Positions 31,544-42,441 of a DNA stretch of 64,000 nt are shown piece after piece (within the stretch, counting starts at the first letter, position 1; each line of letters opens with the position of its first letter). The DNA lies in the NCBI GenBank assembly GCA_904066235.2, contig CAJFCV020000001.1:13635291-13699290 (forward strand), in the 5' to 3' direction. This DNA is from Bursaphelenchus xylophilus. Lineage: Eukaryota; Nematoda; Chromadorea; Rhabditida; Aphelenchoididae. The notes beneath the pieces were generated by a model. That model was not told the DNA's origin, ran no database searches, and saw nothing but the letters and a program-made list of their open reading frames with translations. Made by a program: the position numbers and the translations under genes.

Positions 31544-31836
31544 CACTGCTCGACAAAATTACAAATGCACTTTTAAAATCGCTGTAACTTTTGTGCTTCC
31601 AGCGGCAAAAAAATTGCAAAACATTGCGTGAATTTATAATTTTGTCGCAAAGAAAATCACCAAAATTTCGGTTTTTTCAACTTTTTTCTAAATTGTGGAA
31701 ACTTTCCAAAATAATTTTTTGGGATAACATTTATAGTACACTAGTACATATTGGAGCCAGATATGGCACAGTTTTATTGACAAGCACAAATGTTACAGCG
31801 TTTTTAAAGGTGCATTTACAATTTTGTCGAGCAGTG
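31544..31836. mobile_element. Fam-7 Tc1-like MITE, 293 bp
   Basis: Inverted ends CACTGCTCGACAAAATTACA and 'ttacaattttgtcgagcagtg', flanked by TA. The interior ('gctgtaacttttgtg', 'attttgtcgcaaagaaaatc') is shared with the longer copy at 52354, which retains transposase remnants. This is an internally deleted non-autonomous derivative. Confidence 0.85.
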
Positions 31837-31840
31837 TATG

Positions 31841-32124
31841 ACCCTCTCTCCTTTCGAGATTTAATTGTGAGAAATATCGCGGAATTTTTTGTTGAATCAA
31901 AATCTTGGATTTGAACGTCGTATGTTTCATTAAAGACTGTATTTTCAGCTTTCTCAAGTGCCATCAAAATCAGCTCTCTGAGCTTTGACAATTCTCCAGT
32001 TTACCACAGATATAGCTGCTTGAAGATTGTTTCTTTTTCCCATTTGGATGTCTCGTATCATCCTAAGTAATCTACTGTGTTACTAGCCCTTTTACTGTGA
32101 CAGAAACTGTAACCCTTCTACTGT
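31841..32124. other. Unassigned sequence
   Basis: Nothing recognised. Confidence 0.35.
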
Positions 32125-32325
32125 GGTAATAGCCCTTTCAGAAGTCGCCGGATTAATTTCGGCGACATTTACTGTACAGAAACAAGCCATAGTTTTGCAC
32201 TGTGCAATTTCTTGCTTTTTGCACCGTGCAATTTGCTTTTTTCGGCTATGATTTTTGCCGTTTTTCGCGTAAATTAAAATGTCGAAAAATCACTCCAACA
32301 ACTTTCCGGACAAACTATAGTAAAC
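32125..32325. repeat. Fam-3b element, diverged
   Basis: 'tttgcactgtgcaatttctt', 'tttttgcaccgtgcaatttg' and the right end 'aatcactccaacaactttcc' follow Fam-3b order. Confidence 0.65.
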
Positions 32326-33126
32326 CCTCTTGCACCGCCTCCCCCATCAATCATCTGCGTAGTCGTATTACGCACCATTTCCATTCATCGACTCTTACCT
32401 TTCACGCAAATCTTTTCTCCAACAATTCGCTTTACTATACCACTAATCCGCATCCAAATATATATAAGAGTGAACGTAGACGGGGGCTAATCCGGTTTCG
32501 GGCCCCATTCTCGCCACACCTTCGTTAGATAAGCGGCCCTAATTTGTAGCACTTGACTCGTCTCATCCGACCGTTTCCGACGCCGCAAAGTTGAAAAGTG
32601 TAAAGGTGTACGAAGCAAGAAGGGTGCTATAAGGAAGGACTTGAAGTGCGGCGCTCAGATTTTGATGAAACTTGGCGCTTTTTGAGCCGTCAAGCAAGAT
32701 TGTGAGCTGCAGAAACCACCCGGATTGGTAAAAGTTCCTTATTTTGCCCACAACTTAAAACTTTGCGGAAACTGGTCGGAATTAGCCCAAATTTAGCGTG
32801 CACGCTCAATTCATCGTTGTCAATGCCCGGACAGTAGATTTAGTTAGTGAGGTAGCTTCTTTTTTACGTACCACCTTACCCTTCAAAGACGGCTGCAGCC
32901 TGTGATTTTACGCTTTATACGATGAAACATGTCCGGGACTAAACTTATTGCCTCCGTATGGAACTAAATGAGTCGTCACAGCCTTCGTGGGTACCCTTAA
33001 AACTATAGAGCTATTACAGTAATTCAGCGCCAGCTAGGTCGAAGCGTTTTTGTCCTAACTTCAGTACCCAAGCTTGGGCGCAGTTCGCGGAGTAGCTTTG
33101 TTGTGGCCAAAATAAGGAACTCTTTC
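32326..33126. other. Unassigned sequence
   Basis: Mostly low-repeat. A short Fam-2-like word 'gaagtgcggcgctcagattt' occurs near 32643. A TATATATAAGAG box near 32459 is noted but no transcript can be assigned. Confidence 0.35.
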
Positions 33127-33355
33127 CCCCGGATTTTGCGCTACGGCTTTTCGGGTCAACGATACTATAGCTCGCCTCGATTTGTCCTTGTATGCATGGG
33201 GAGGCTAGGAGAAGGCCTAGTTAGTAGAAATAATAAGATTGATCGGGTCCTAGGATCACTTATTTTGAGGTATTTTACATGTACTCACATCAATACTTTC
33301 TAGATAAAAGTTACGGATCTTAGTTTTTTGTCGCAAATTTTGGCCTTTTATTGTG
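33127..33355. repeat. Fam-6 left-half fragment
   Basis: TGCGCTACGGCTTTTCGGGT, 'gtatgcatggggaggctagg' and 'gaggtattttacatgtactc' match Fam-6. The right half is absent. Confidence 0.7.
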
Positions 33356-33775
33356 CGAAGCTCAGCTTTTTTATAAATCTTACACACAGTTCGGGCGTTT
33401 ACCATATCAATTTCTTAAAATTTTAGCCTGGCAGGGTCAGCCGAGATATTGAACAATCTTTGCCGCCGATAGAGTGCCTGAAACGTGGAGCGTGGTCAGA
33501 AAGAAAATGTTTTTTTTCTTTTTTAGGTTTTACTTTTGCCAGTTCAGAAAAAAAAATTTTTTTGTGAAGGCGATGACCAAAATATTCATGAAGCTTTTAG
33601 CGTCAGAAATTGGCCAAAATCTACCGTTTTGTTTGCCAACTTTCCGACCTAAAAATCTCGGTCGTTTCTGCAAAGCGCGAGCTGGGAGTTTCATACATTT
33701 TTTTACATAAGTTTATACAAGTTTTAAGCCAACTTTCATCAAAATCTGAGCGTCGCACTTTCGGGTATTCTCCTT
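33356..33775. repeat. Degenerate Fam-2 copy
   Basis: 'gtgcgaagctcagctttttt' at the left and 'aaaatctgagcgtcgcactt' at the right, with a recognisable but mutated interior. Confidence 0.6.
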
Positions 33776-33839
33776 GAAATTGTCATAGCTCTATTGCTGT
33801 AATAGCCGACTGAAATTTTTATTTTTTTCAAATTCCTGT

Positions 33840-34620
33840 TGATTTCCTCGTCTCCAAAGGTGCCTAGGAAATCTCCGACCTCCCACTTTTGTCATCCTGT
33901 CTCGGGGCGGACAAGTGCGAGAAGAACGAAGCCGGTGGGGCCTTGCGCTTTATAATTGCCTTGTTTTCGGTGGATGTCGGAGCAAAGAGTGCAATTACTG
34001 GCAGTAATCTCGCGTTTACTCGCCCGTTTTTTGCGCGCCCGCCACCTATGGAGTTGTAGAAGAACATTCTCTCCTGCATTTTCCCGGCCTCTCTCTCTCT
34101 TACCCATTCATACGCAATGATAAGGCCGAATTGCCATGTAATTCGGAGAGACCGTGGCAGAAGCCCAAGAAATATTGCTCTGTTTCGGAGACAGCAGAGA
34201 ATCAGAGAGCTTAGAGACTGCTGGCGGCGCCTAGAGCGGCACGGCACACCGTCCGGCGAAGCGTTCGGGCCGCGCCGAGAACGCTACACATTACACCGGG
34301 CTGGGTAATTACCCTCCCCGACGTTGGGGGCCCCGCATCTACAGCCAGGTGTGCGGACGGTCCGGTCGTCTTCGGCATTGTTTCCGCGGAAACCATTGTA
34401 GGCAATCATCGTATCTTCGAGGGCCCCACGTTGAGGACCCCCGATTTTCGCTGGCTGCCGAAGATTCGGCGGGGGAGAGGAGAGTAGTTGGTAGAGTGGC
34501 AGGTAATTTATTGATTGGGGATTTAGTTCTGCCACGTTTTTTTTTGGGAGTCAATGGGAGATAATGAAATTTTTTATGACGTGTTATAGTATTTTTTATG
34601 TATTCCGTCTGCGGTAAGAG
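33840..34620. other. GC-rich unassigned island
   Basis: Non-repeat within the window. Minus-strand frames 33864-34247 and 34284-34535 are open; the second has G/C-ending codons. Possibly an exon or promoter of an unidentified gene. Confidence 0.3.
34284..34485 (-). CDS. Possible unrecognised terminal exon (low confidence)
   Basis: On the minus strand, after a pyrimidine-rich run ending '..tcttcggcag', a frame reads about 60 codons to a TAG, including ALEDTMIAYNGFRGNNAEDD. Codon third positions are mixed to GC-rich and the acceptor is weaker than those of the two real genes. No family is recognised and no upstream exon was found. Confidence 0.2.
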
Positions 34621-35160
34621 TGGTGAGTGCAATCTCGCTGCGCCGATCGTGTCGCTGAAGGGAAAAACCGTTTTTTTGCGAAACCAGAAAAGCTGAATGA
34701 ACGGTGCAAAATTGGGGATGCAAACGGAGGAATCCTAGGCCTGTCTTTCATAAAGTGCGCGGACTTTTTGTCGAAAATTGTCGCAAAATAAGCACTGTGC
34801 ATTTTTTCAACACCGATGCAGCGCATTCTGCATTTGCGACACTAGAAAAGCCTTAAAAGGCATCAAAAAGTATCCTCAAAAACTCCTTTCTTGCCCGTGC
34901 TGCCTTCCTCGAAAATCTTTGATGCTTTTTTCATCCAAATATCATTTTCTTATTATCTAAGGTTAAGCCACATTTTGGCACCTCTTAAAAGATAGATTAT
35001 TATTACGATACTGTGAAACATAGATTATTATTATATACTTTGAATAATCCTTCTTACGCGATTAGCCATCTAAGCTTTGGTCTAGGGGAAACAAAGGGAA
35101 AATCTCTAAAAAGCTTGCCTATCAGTTGGTTTCTGATGTTTTTCTTGGAGCTAAGTGATT
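34621..35160. other. Unassigned with a Fam-3 scrap
   Basis: 'cataaagtgcgcggactttt' near 34750 and a 'gcactgtgcattttttcaac' site belong to Fam-3; the rest is unassigned. Confidence 0.4.
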
Positions 35161-35163
35161 ATT

Positions 35164-35301
35164 AGTCTGTCGGGAAAATAATGTGGATTCGTCGCGCCTT
35201 GGAATCGCCCATTATCTGCGACGGTTAGCTGGAGATTTAGTTTGCGACATGGCGAGAAATTTTACTGCGACAAATCCACATTATTTTCCAGACAGACTGA
35301 A
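35164..35301. mobile_element. Fam-1 MITE, complete
   Basis: AGTCTGTCGGGAAAATAATG to ATTATTTTCCAGACAGACTG; 'GTGGATTC' subfamily. Left part of the module shared with 9911-10380. Confidence 0.85.
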
Positions 35302-35555
35302 CGATTTATTAGTATTTTCTACTGCAAGGAGTGACTATGCATTTAAAAATTCTCTTTTTTCCGCGCAAAATTGGCGAAAATATGAGTAAAATCCGTCTTC
35401 TTCTATGACCGCTCTCCAAATTTTGCCTACTCTCTCGTCCGCAAAGATTGTTGAGTATCTTGCGGCTGGCTTTTAATTCAATAGAGTCTTTGCGGTATCT
35501 AGAGTCATAAATCTTACAGTAAGCCTCCCCCACTCTACAGTAACCATCCAATCGT
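35302..35555. repeat. Duplicated module, second copy (empty site)
   Basis: Matches 10053-10380 in order and orientation, but the TCTCTCGTC...GCAAAGA junction near 35445 is uninterrupted where the other copy contains the 74-bp hAT-like insert. Confidence 0.75.
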
Positions 35556-37120
35556 TAGGATCCACGAAGACGGGGGAATTCAGATATTAGAGAACGGATA
35601 GATGGAGGTATAGGACAGGAATTGGTCAGAGGTTGGAGACGGTCAGAAGGAGGACAGAAGAAGGACGCGCGAGGGCGTTAGCTCGAGTATTATCAGTTGA
35701 TACAGTTGGTCTTGGGTTTTATTGTTGACTTGTTTACTCTTGCTCGTATTTTCCCCAATTGTATCGTTTAGTTTGGATAAATCTATCACTCGTACGTGCT
35801 TGCCGAGTCGTTTCTAGGAGATCTCCGGATCCTTATCCCCACGAACTATCATTCAAATGGTTCTAATCTTGTTTATCAGTCTGTCGGGAAAATAGTGAGG
35901 AGAAACATGAATAATATATATAATAAATCTCAATTTACCACTTACACGTCCTATAAGTGGTAACTTGAAATTTCTCAAATTGACCCTAATACAATGTAAA
36001 TTATGGGACGGCTGGTAAACAGTTTCATTGACTAACCACCAGACTCTACCTGGGTTCTTTGATCCGACCGCTTCGTTTCGTCATTAACGCAAATAACACC
36101 TGCCTTCTCCTGACGCCATAAGACTCCGTTCTCGACACCCTTAGAAGGTAAATGAGCCTGCGGTTCCTGGAATGTGGCGGCCATAATGTGTGGAATTTTT
36201 TGGTTGGGAAATGGGGTTTTGGGAAGGTATTGGGAAGATAAAAAAACTCTGTTTTTTGCTGCGCAAGATGTGAAAACTTGAAAAAAACTTGTCTCCAGCT
36301 TAGAGCAGAGAGTTTTCTCTGACTCTTTTGAGATTTTTGAGATGCAGTTTGCAGAAAACATTGAGATTTTTTGGTCAAAAGTTGGCAAAAAATCGATTTT
36401 TTTTTTTTTTGACAGTTTAGTCCACAAAAAAACTCTCTCTGTATTACATATTCCTGGTAGATGAATCGTACCAAAAATCAATTTTTTCAAAGCGAAATTC
36501 GCAAAGTTAAAGACGAAAAACAGTTTTTGTCTGGCAGTCTCTCTTAATTTTCAGTTGTCTCTCGACTGAAACTCAATTTTTTCGCGACTGTGTTTTTTTT
36601 TTATTATTCGTTTTATTTTTTTCTACTTATTTGTGTCAAAACACCGATTTTTCGCAAAAAATATAAAATTTTCATTTTTTTCAAATCGACCGGTCGATTT
36701 TTTTCCATCCGAAATCTTGAGATACCCTCGTAAAAAATTGTTTTATCCAAGAAGTTAAATTTACCCTTAATATCCACTCTTCTCCATCAAAAATTTCCTT
36801 CATTAGGCCTTCAATTGTCATCATTTTTCCCCCAACTTGGATTGACGTCAAACTTTCACCCAACAATTTTTACATTTTCATTTCCTCTTCCTGATTTTTC
36901 GCACATTTTTATTCGATTTTTGACGGCCTCAAATTTTTTTATGTACTCCAAGCGACGGGGATAACTCAATTTATTTTAGCGGAAGTCAAACTTTGGAGCT
37001 GAAAAAAACGGATTTTTAAACCCTGAAAAAGTTTTTTTCAGACCAGTGCCGAACGATTTTTTGCCCTGCTTTTTATTTCAAAGGATCCCATTTTGGCGCT
37101 CGATTTTTCGCTTTTTTACC
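35556..37120. other. About 1.5 kb without recognised gene
   Basis: A Fam-1 left end (CAGTCTGTCGGGAAAATAGT) lies at 35878. Overlapping minus-strand frames at 36032-36490 (152 codons) lie in T/A-rich sequence with no domain. ATCGACCGGTCGAT occurs at 36685-36698. Confidence 0.4.
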
Positions 37121-38467
37121 AAGAATGATTTTTGCGACATGCACTGTGCGAAAACAAGAGTTCATTTTGCAATGTGCATTTTTCGGCTTTTTGCACCGTG
37201 CAATCGGTTTTTTTGGGCTGTCGCTCGCACCCCGAATTTTTTTCGCACTGTGCAAATTCCCGGCGAAAAAATGCACTGTGCATTGGCGACAAGCGTGGGA
37301 AAAACTGTGCATTTTTTCTTTTTCGCACAGTGCATTTTGAACTTTTTCCCACGTTTGTCGCCAATGCACAGTGCATTTTCTCTTTTCGCACAGTGCAAAA
37401 ATCGAAAAATCCGTTCGCACTGTGCAAATTCCCAGCGAACAAACGCACTGTGCATTGGCGACAAGCGTGGGAAATTGTGCATTTTCGTTTCATGCACAGT
37501 GCAAACCTAAAAAAAGCCGTTCGCACTGTGCAAATTCCCGGCGAAAAAATGCACTGTGCATTGGCGACAAGCGTGGGAACATTTTTTTCTCTTTTCGCAC
37601 AGTGCATTTTAAGTCTTTACCACGCTTGTCGCCAACGCACAGTGCATTTTCTCTTTTCACACAACCTCGGCGACATGCACAGTGCGAAACGTTTTTTGGC
37701 ATGTCGCTCGCACCCCGAATTTTTTTGCACTGTGCATCGAATTTCATGCGGCTTTTTTGCCTTCGCACAGTGCATTTTGAACTCTTTGAATGCTTGTCGC
37801 CAACGCACGGTGCATTTTCTTTTTTTGCGCTGTGCAATTTTCGGCTTTTTGCACTGTGCAATAGGTTTTCTTGGGCTGTCGCTCGCACCCTGTCTTTTTT
37901 TGCACATTGCATTTTTATTTTTTGCCCAGTGAACCCTCGGCGACACGCAAAGTGCAAAAACAAAAGATCACTTTGCACTGTGCAATTTATCGCTGTTTGC
38001 ACCGTGCAATCGGCTTTTTTTGTTGGGCTGTCGCCCGCACCCTGGCTTTTTTGCACAGTGCACAGCGCCGAAGTGCGCAGGATTTTTTGCTTTTGCACAG
38101 TGCATTTTGAACTTTCTCCCATGCTTGTCGCCAATGCACAGTGCATGTCGTGGAGATCGCGAAAACAAAAGTTCACTTCGCACTGTGCGATCGGCTTTTT
38201 TCGGATGTCGCTGGCACCCCGAACTTTTTGCACAGTGCGACCTCGGCGGCATGCACTGTGCGCAAAAAAAGTATTCGGCTTTCTGCACAGTGCAATAAGC
38301 TTTTTTGGGTTGTCGCGCAAACCCCGAGTTTTTTTGCACAGTGCAGCGCAAACAAAAAGCAAAAGTCAATTGCACTGTGCAAAAACTGGAAAATTGCACA
38401 GTGCAAGGTGATCTTTGGTTTTTTTCACGGTGCATGTCGCAGAAATCGCTCCACTTTGCGAACCCAC
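37121..38467. repeat. Dense GCACNGTGC palindrome array (Fam-3/3b cluster)
   Basis: About 30 exact GCACNGTGC palindromes (mostly N = A or T) in 1.35 kb, with further one-mismatch sites, typically 20-50 bp apart. They are embedded in recurring phrases such as 'ttggcgacaagcgtgggaaa', 'cgcactgtgcaaattcccgg' and 'ggctgtcgctcgcaccc'. Both strands are open over hundreds of codons (for example 37371-38411 + and 37490-38362 -), because the repeat phrases lack stops. The translations are repetitive and mirror each other, so they are not taken as genes. Confidence 0.85.
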
Positions 38468-38880
38468 TTTCGAAATTCAACCTTTTTATTTGCCATTTGC
38501 TTCCACGAGTCGGGTTTGTAGTTTATAAATTTTCTAATGCCGAATTTCACAAGCCCCCCGGCTACAAGATGATGGGCGTTTTGTATCATGGCCGCGCCAT
38601 CCAATTATCGGCTCCGTTGACAAGACATTTGGGCCGTAAAGTTGGGGGTCACATGTTTTATCGCCCCACTTTTTCCTCCCACCAATTAAAGCCGTGTGTA
38701 GCAAATCTTGGGGAGTTAATTTTTTTCTTGCTATGTGGTTATATTGTGTCTTATTTTGCCGCAAAAATGAAGATCTTGAATTTTGATGACTTTTTGCGAA
38801 AAATCAGCCGTTTATCGCAAGTGCGACGCTCTGATTTTTTAAAATTTTTCACAAGGAAAGTACTTCTATGGGGAATGGAG
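38468..38880. other. Unassigned sequence with a Fam-2 scrap
   Basis: 'gcaagtgcgacgctctgatt' near 38818 is a Fam-2 terminus. The preceding 300 bases are unassigned. Confidence 0.4.
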
Positions 38881-39224
38881 CAGAGATTGCCACGACTCCG
38901 GAGCCGGCTCTTGGCTCCGGCTCTCAGCGGCTCCGGCTCCGAGCCGGGAGCCAGAGCCGGAGCCGGAAATTTTGGGTGCGGCTCCGGCTCCCTAGCCCAA
39001 AGCCGGAGCCAGGCTTCTCAGCGTTCAGAAAAGTAAAAATTTTATGATCTTTTTTAAACCGAATTGCTTGAAAAATACCGGGAAGGATGTGCTGCGTACG
39101 ACTTGGCTGCAAAAACGTTGGCTGTGTGATCTCTGGCACTAAGAAATTTTACTTTTGAAAAAATGTTTAAAAAAATTTTGCACATTTGCCGGGGTTCGGA
39201 GCCGGAGACCGTTTTTAAATTTAG
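38881..39224. mobile_element. Fam-5 hAT-like MITE, right end lost
   Basis: Starts CAGAGATTGCCACGACTCCG and follows the other Fam-5 copies to 'gttcggagccggagacc', then is replaced by unrelated sequence. Confidence 0.75.
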
Positions 39225-39239
39225 ACAGGTTTCGTTCTA

Positions 39240-39580
39240 TAGTATTTTCACATAGTACATGGGCATTAGTTGCGGCCTGCACCGTGCACAAAAAACCCCA
39301 CTTTGCACCGTCGATTTTTCTTTTTTATTTTTCTTTTTTTTTGCACTGTGCATCGAAAATATCGCTTTTTTCGATCGGCGTAGCCGCGGTTTTGCTCAAA
39401 AATTTGCACAGTGCAAACGGCTTTTTAGATATTGAGGTGTGCACTGTGCATCGCAAAAAAAAAAGAGAAAATACACTGTTCGTTGGCGACAAGCGTGGGA
39501 AAAAGCTCGAAATGCCCTCTGTAAAAGAGAGAAAATGTCTATGCACTTTATGAAAGCACTACTATTAGCATTTTCACAAA
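39240..39580. repeat. Fam-3 element
   Basis: 'tattttcacatagtacatgg' at the left and 'atgcactttatgaaagcact' at the right; several GCACNGTGC sites and the 'ttggcgacaagcgtgggaaa' phrase. Confidence 0.7.
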
Positions 39581-39708
39581 GTGTCTGGACATTTTTAAAT
39601 TTTTCCCGCTTATCGCGGTAATTTCCTGTTCTTGAACCAACGACATTTTTTGGAAAATCTATCGAGTTGGCGATAGATTTTCCGAGCTTTTGAGCGCTAG
39701 TAGTATCA

Positions 39709-40075
39709 GACTGTCGGGAAAATAATGAGCACAAAATGTGTCGCTGAAGTGAAAAGCAATTTGTTTTTGTCGCGACACGATTCATTTATTCATTTTCTCT
39801 TCGGCAATACGATTTTGCATGCTATATACAGGGTGGTTCAGCTAAGTTCGCGGATGTAAAATGCTTATAACTTTTTATAGGATTGTTCAATTTTTATGAG
39901 CAATAGCTCATTTTATTCTACGGTAGTTGCTATTTTGTTCAAAAAAAAGATCATTAAAGATGATTAATCCTACGTCGAGTTATGACCCTTCAAAGTCAAA
40001 CATGCTTTTTCACGTAAATTTTTTAAAAAATTTAATTTTCAAAAATTTTATCATTATTTTCCCGACAGACCGGTA
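39709..40075. mobile_element. Fam-1 MITE interrupted by another DNA-element fragment
   Basis: Left end AGACTGTCGGGAAAATAATG and right end 'attattttcccgacagaccg' are separated by ~225 bp beginning TACAGGGTGGTTCAGCTAAG. That sequence resembles the ACAGGGTG-type ends of mariner-like elements. The insert has only one recognisable end. Confidence 0.6.
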
Positions 40076-40740
40076 GACCGATTTTTAAAAACTAAAAAGT
40101 GTACGCTTTCTCCATACAGTTCACCATGCCGAGCTTCTTTCATTTTTCCTCCACCGTCGCTCACCTCCGCCGGCCGTTGCGCGTGGCCATAAAGTGGGGG
40201 GGATGGCGGGTGGGGCGAAAAGTAAACAATGAATATAACTATATACGCCGGCGGCGGCGCTGCGGCTGGTGTGTAATTTAATTGGACCCTGTGTGAAAGA
40301 CGGGACGGCCTCGATGGCACGTTGTTTGGAGCGACGGCGGTCTTCTTCTTCTCCTTCTCCTCCGTCTTCTCCTTGTGCTGGCTTCTTCTCCCCTGACTCC
40401 TCATCCCCCCACACCCGGGCCACCCCCGTTCCCGCTCGTTTCGTCTTCCATTTCAATACAGCCCCGGGGCCCACCTTGCTTCTGCTACATCAACTATTCC
40501 TCGCGCGCGTGTCCGCGGCGAGCTCCGGCGGGATTGATTCTTCCGGCCGAGCTGCGGCGGGATTGCCGGGAGCTTGGGGTTTTTGAGGGCGGGAATTTTT
40601 GCGATATGGCGATCATTGCGCTTTTACTGACCCTAGGATTCATGATTCAGAGGCTCTGAGCGACAAATTGCAAAATTCTGCAAATTTGTTTGTTATAGAG
40701 ATATTTTGGTTAATGGAGCTTCATTTTGGCCTTAAATTCA
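40076..40740. other. GC-rich unassigned island
   Basis: Includes a TCTTCTTCTTCTCC run (40348-40385). Frames on both strands are low-complexity; no gene supported. Confidence 0.35.
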
Positions 40741-40817
40741 TGGCTTTTAGTATTTTCATAAAGTGTATAGACGTATTTTTCGCAAGCAATTCCGCTGGCC
40801 CATGAATGTCGGAAAAG

Positions 40818-40996
40818 TGTTGGCGCTAACCCCCAAATTTGCATAAGTTCGCCAATTCACTATAAAAGACACGGATCTCATCATTTTAAATGACTTTTCC
40901 TTCTGTGTGTCCAATAAAGACTCCTTCTCTTGGTCTTCTCGTCTTCCTCGACCGGTCGATCCTCAACTTCAATTCTTCTCCTCACCTGCCAGTTTT
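40818..40996 (+). mobile_element. Solo-LTR-like element, 179 bp, with 5-bp duplication
   Basis: Flanked by AAAAG at 40813-40817 and 40997-41001. Begins TGTTGGCGCTAACC; contains ACTATAAAAGACACGG and CCAATAAAGACTCC, and the palindrome TCGACCGGTCGA. Very similar to the minus-strand copy at 26033-26215, including identical end positions relative to its own 5-bp duplication. Confidence 0.75.
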
Positions 40997-41001
40997 AAAA
41001 G

Positions 41002-41090
41002 CAATTTGAGTTTATCGCGATACATTCATGTTACCGCTGGCGATGCGATGCGACATTGTGTTCATTATTTTCCCGACATACTGATAGCTC
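41002..41090. repeat. Fam-1 right-half fragment
   Basis: 'gcaatttgagtttatcgcga' and 'cattattttcccgacatact' match the right half of Fam-1. The solo-LTR-like element appears inserted in it. Confidence 0.6.
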
Positions 41091-41255
41091 TGGAAATCAT
41101 CAAAAAACTTTTTTTAATCGAATTTTCTCGAAGCCGAGCTGTCAAATCGCTCCCCAATTTTGCACATACCATCTAGATAGCTCGCAAATCAGCTCCTTAA
41201 AATTTCACCAACAACGATCCAGCAACTTCCGAACTATTCAACGCTCTTTGCAGAC

Positions 41256-41443
41256 ATATCGTAATATCGCACACCTCCAAAAAAACGTCATTTTTCGTCC
41301 AAAAAATCGCGTTTTCAACAGAACAAAAAGCGTTGTATAGAGGGTGCGTTATACGAAGATTTTTTCAATACACTTTTCCCGTCAACTTTACGCTCGCAAT
41401 TTCTTTTATCGCCATTTTTATCTCCAAATTTCGTCTAAAAAAT
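41256..41443 (+). repeat. Direct repeat, copy 1 of 2
   Basis: 'tatcgtaatatcgcacacct' followed by 'ggtgcgttatacgaagattt' and 'atttcttttatcgccatttt'; matches 43124-43312 in the same orientation with roughly one difference in seven bases. Unclassified. Confidence 0.7.
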
Positions 41444-41905
41444 CGCCAAATGAAGAGAGAAGGCCAAAGAGAAAAAATCCGGTTTCTTTTTTCTCCCTTC
41501 CCCTTTACATTTTACACCTTCTACAACATCTTTTTCACACGTTTTTTACACGTTTCAATTTTTTCAAACATCCGTGTTCGCGCGATTTTCCGTCAACTTT
41601 ATTTGCGTGCGGATTACAACTAATTTTTCTCGTTTTTTCAGCAATGCCATTTGCTTACATCTCGGCGTGCAGGGTTCGCGAATTCTCCAGAGTAAAGGTT
41701 GTCACGTAACCGAGCTGTCCAGGAAAGATGGATGCGATATTTTGGGCTTGCGACCTCGAGATTTCGAGATTTCTGAAGCAAAAAATTGGCAAAAAGAATT
41801 TTTTTTTGATTTTGGCTTAAAAAAATTTATTCTGTACAAGGGTACGAGCATAATGTTGTCTCAAAAAATGACTATTTTCCCAGGAAACTTTGCAAAGAGA
41901 TACCT
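41444..41905. other. Unassigned sequence
   Basis: Pyrimidine-rich + strand near 41485-41640; short overlapping frames, no domain. Confidence 0.35.
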
Positions 41906-41910
41906 ATCAG

Positions 41911-42287
41911 CAGAGATTGCCACGGCTCCGGAGCCGGAAATTTTGGGGTCGGCTCCGGCTCCCGAGCCCAAAGTCGGAGCCAGGCTTCCCAGCGGTCAGA
42001 AAAGTAAAAATTTCGTGATCTTGTTAAACCAAATTACTTGAAAAACACTGCGGAGTATGTGACTTGACTGCGAAAACGTTGACTGTGTGATCTCTGGCAC
42101 TAATAACTTTTATTTTTGGAAAAATATTTTTAAAAAAACATTTTGCATAGGAGCCGGGATTCGGAGCCGGAGGCCTTTTTAAATTTTGCACGGAGCCAAG
42201 AGCCGGAGCTGCAAATTTGGCCTCGGCTCCGGCTCTGGGAGCTAAGAGCCGGAGCCGGAGCCGACATTTTGACCGTGGCAATCTCTG
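41911..42287. mobile_element. Fam-5 hAT-like MITE with perfect 8-bp duplication
   Basis: CAGAGATTGCCACGG to CCGTGGCAATCTCTG, flanked by CCTATCAG at 41903-41910 and 42288-42295. The target octamer includes the tip of the neighbouring Fam-1 element (TATCAGTTTGTCGGG), so this insertion is younger than that Fam-1 copy. Opposite orientation to 3293-3675. Confidence 0.9.
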
Positions 42288-42289
42288 CC

Positions 42290-42441
42290 TATCAGTTTGT
42301 CGGGAAAATAATGATCACTCTTTCGCATCGAAAATCGCATCACCTCCAAGAGAATGAATTGTGTCGCGGCCAAATCAAATTGCTTTTCACTTCAACTACG
42401 TAATCGGCGCAGTGATATTGTGCTCAACATTTTCCCGACAA
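42290..42441. mobile_element. Fam-1 MITE
   Basis: CAGTTTGTCGGGAAAATAAT at the left, 'gctcaacattttcccgacaa' at the right; AGCAC subfamily with a mutated right end. Confidence 0.75.

Noticed and set aside
33864..34247. 127-codon minus-strand frame in a GC-rich island
   Set aside because: Another minus-strand frame overlaps it, no domain is visible, and the island is more simply regulatory or unassigned sequence.
36032..36490. 152-codon minus-strand frame with an overlapping 142-codon frame
   Set aside because: Two frames of the same strand are open together, composition is A/T-driven and no family is recognisable.
37371..38411. Very long open frames (346 codons on +, 290 on -) over the palindrome array
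   Set aside because: The translations repeat the same phrases and are mirrored on the opposite strand. Openness is a by-product of the repeat phrases, not coding selection.
37121..38467. CRISPR-like interpretation of the regularly recurring palindromes
   Set aside because: Spacers are not uniform in length, the spacers themselves recur, and the genes around are intron-containing eukaryotic genes.
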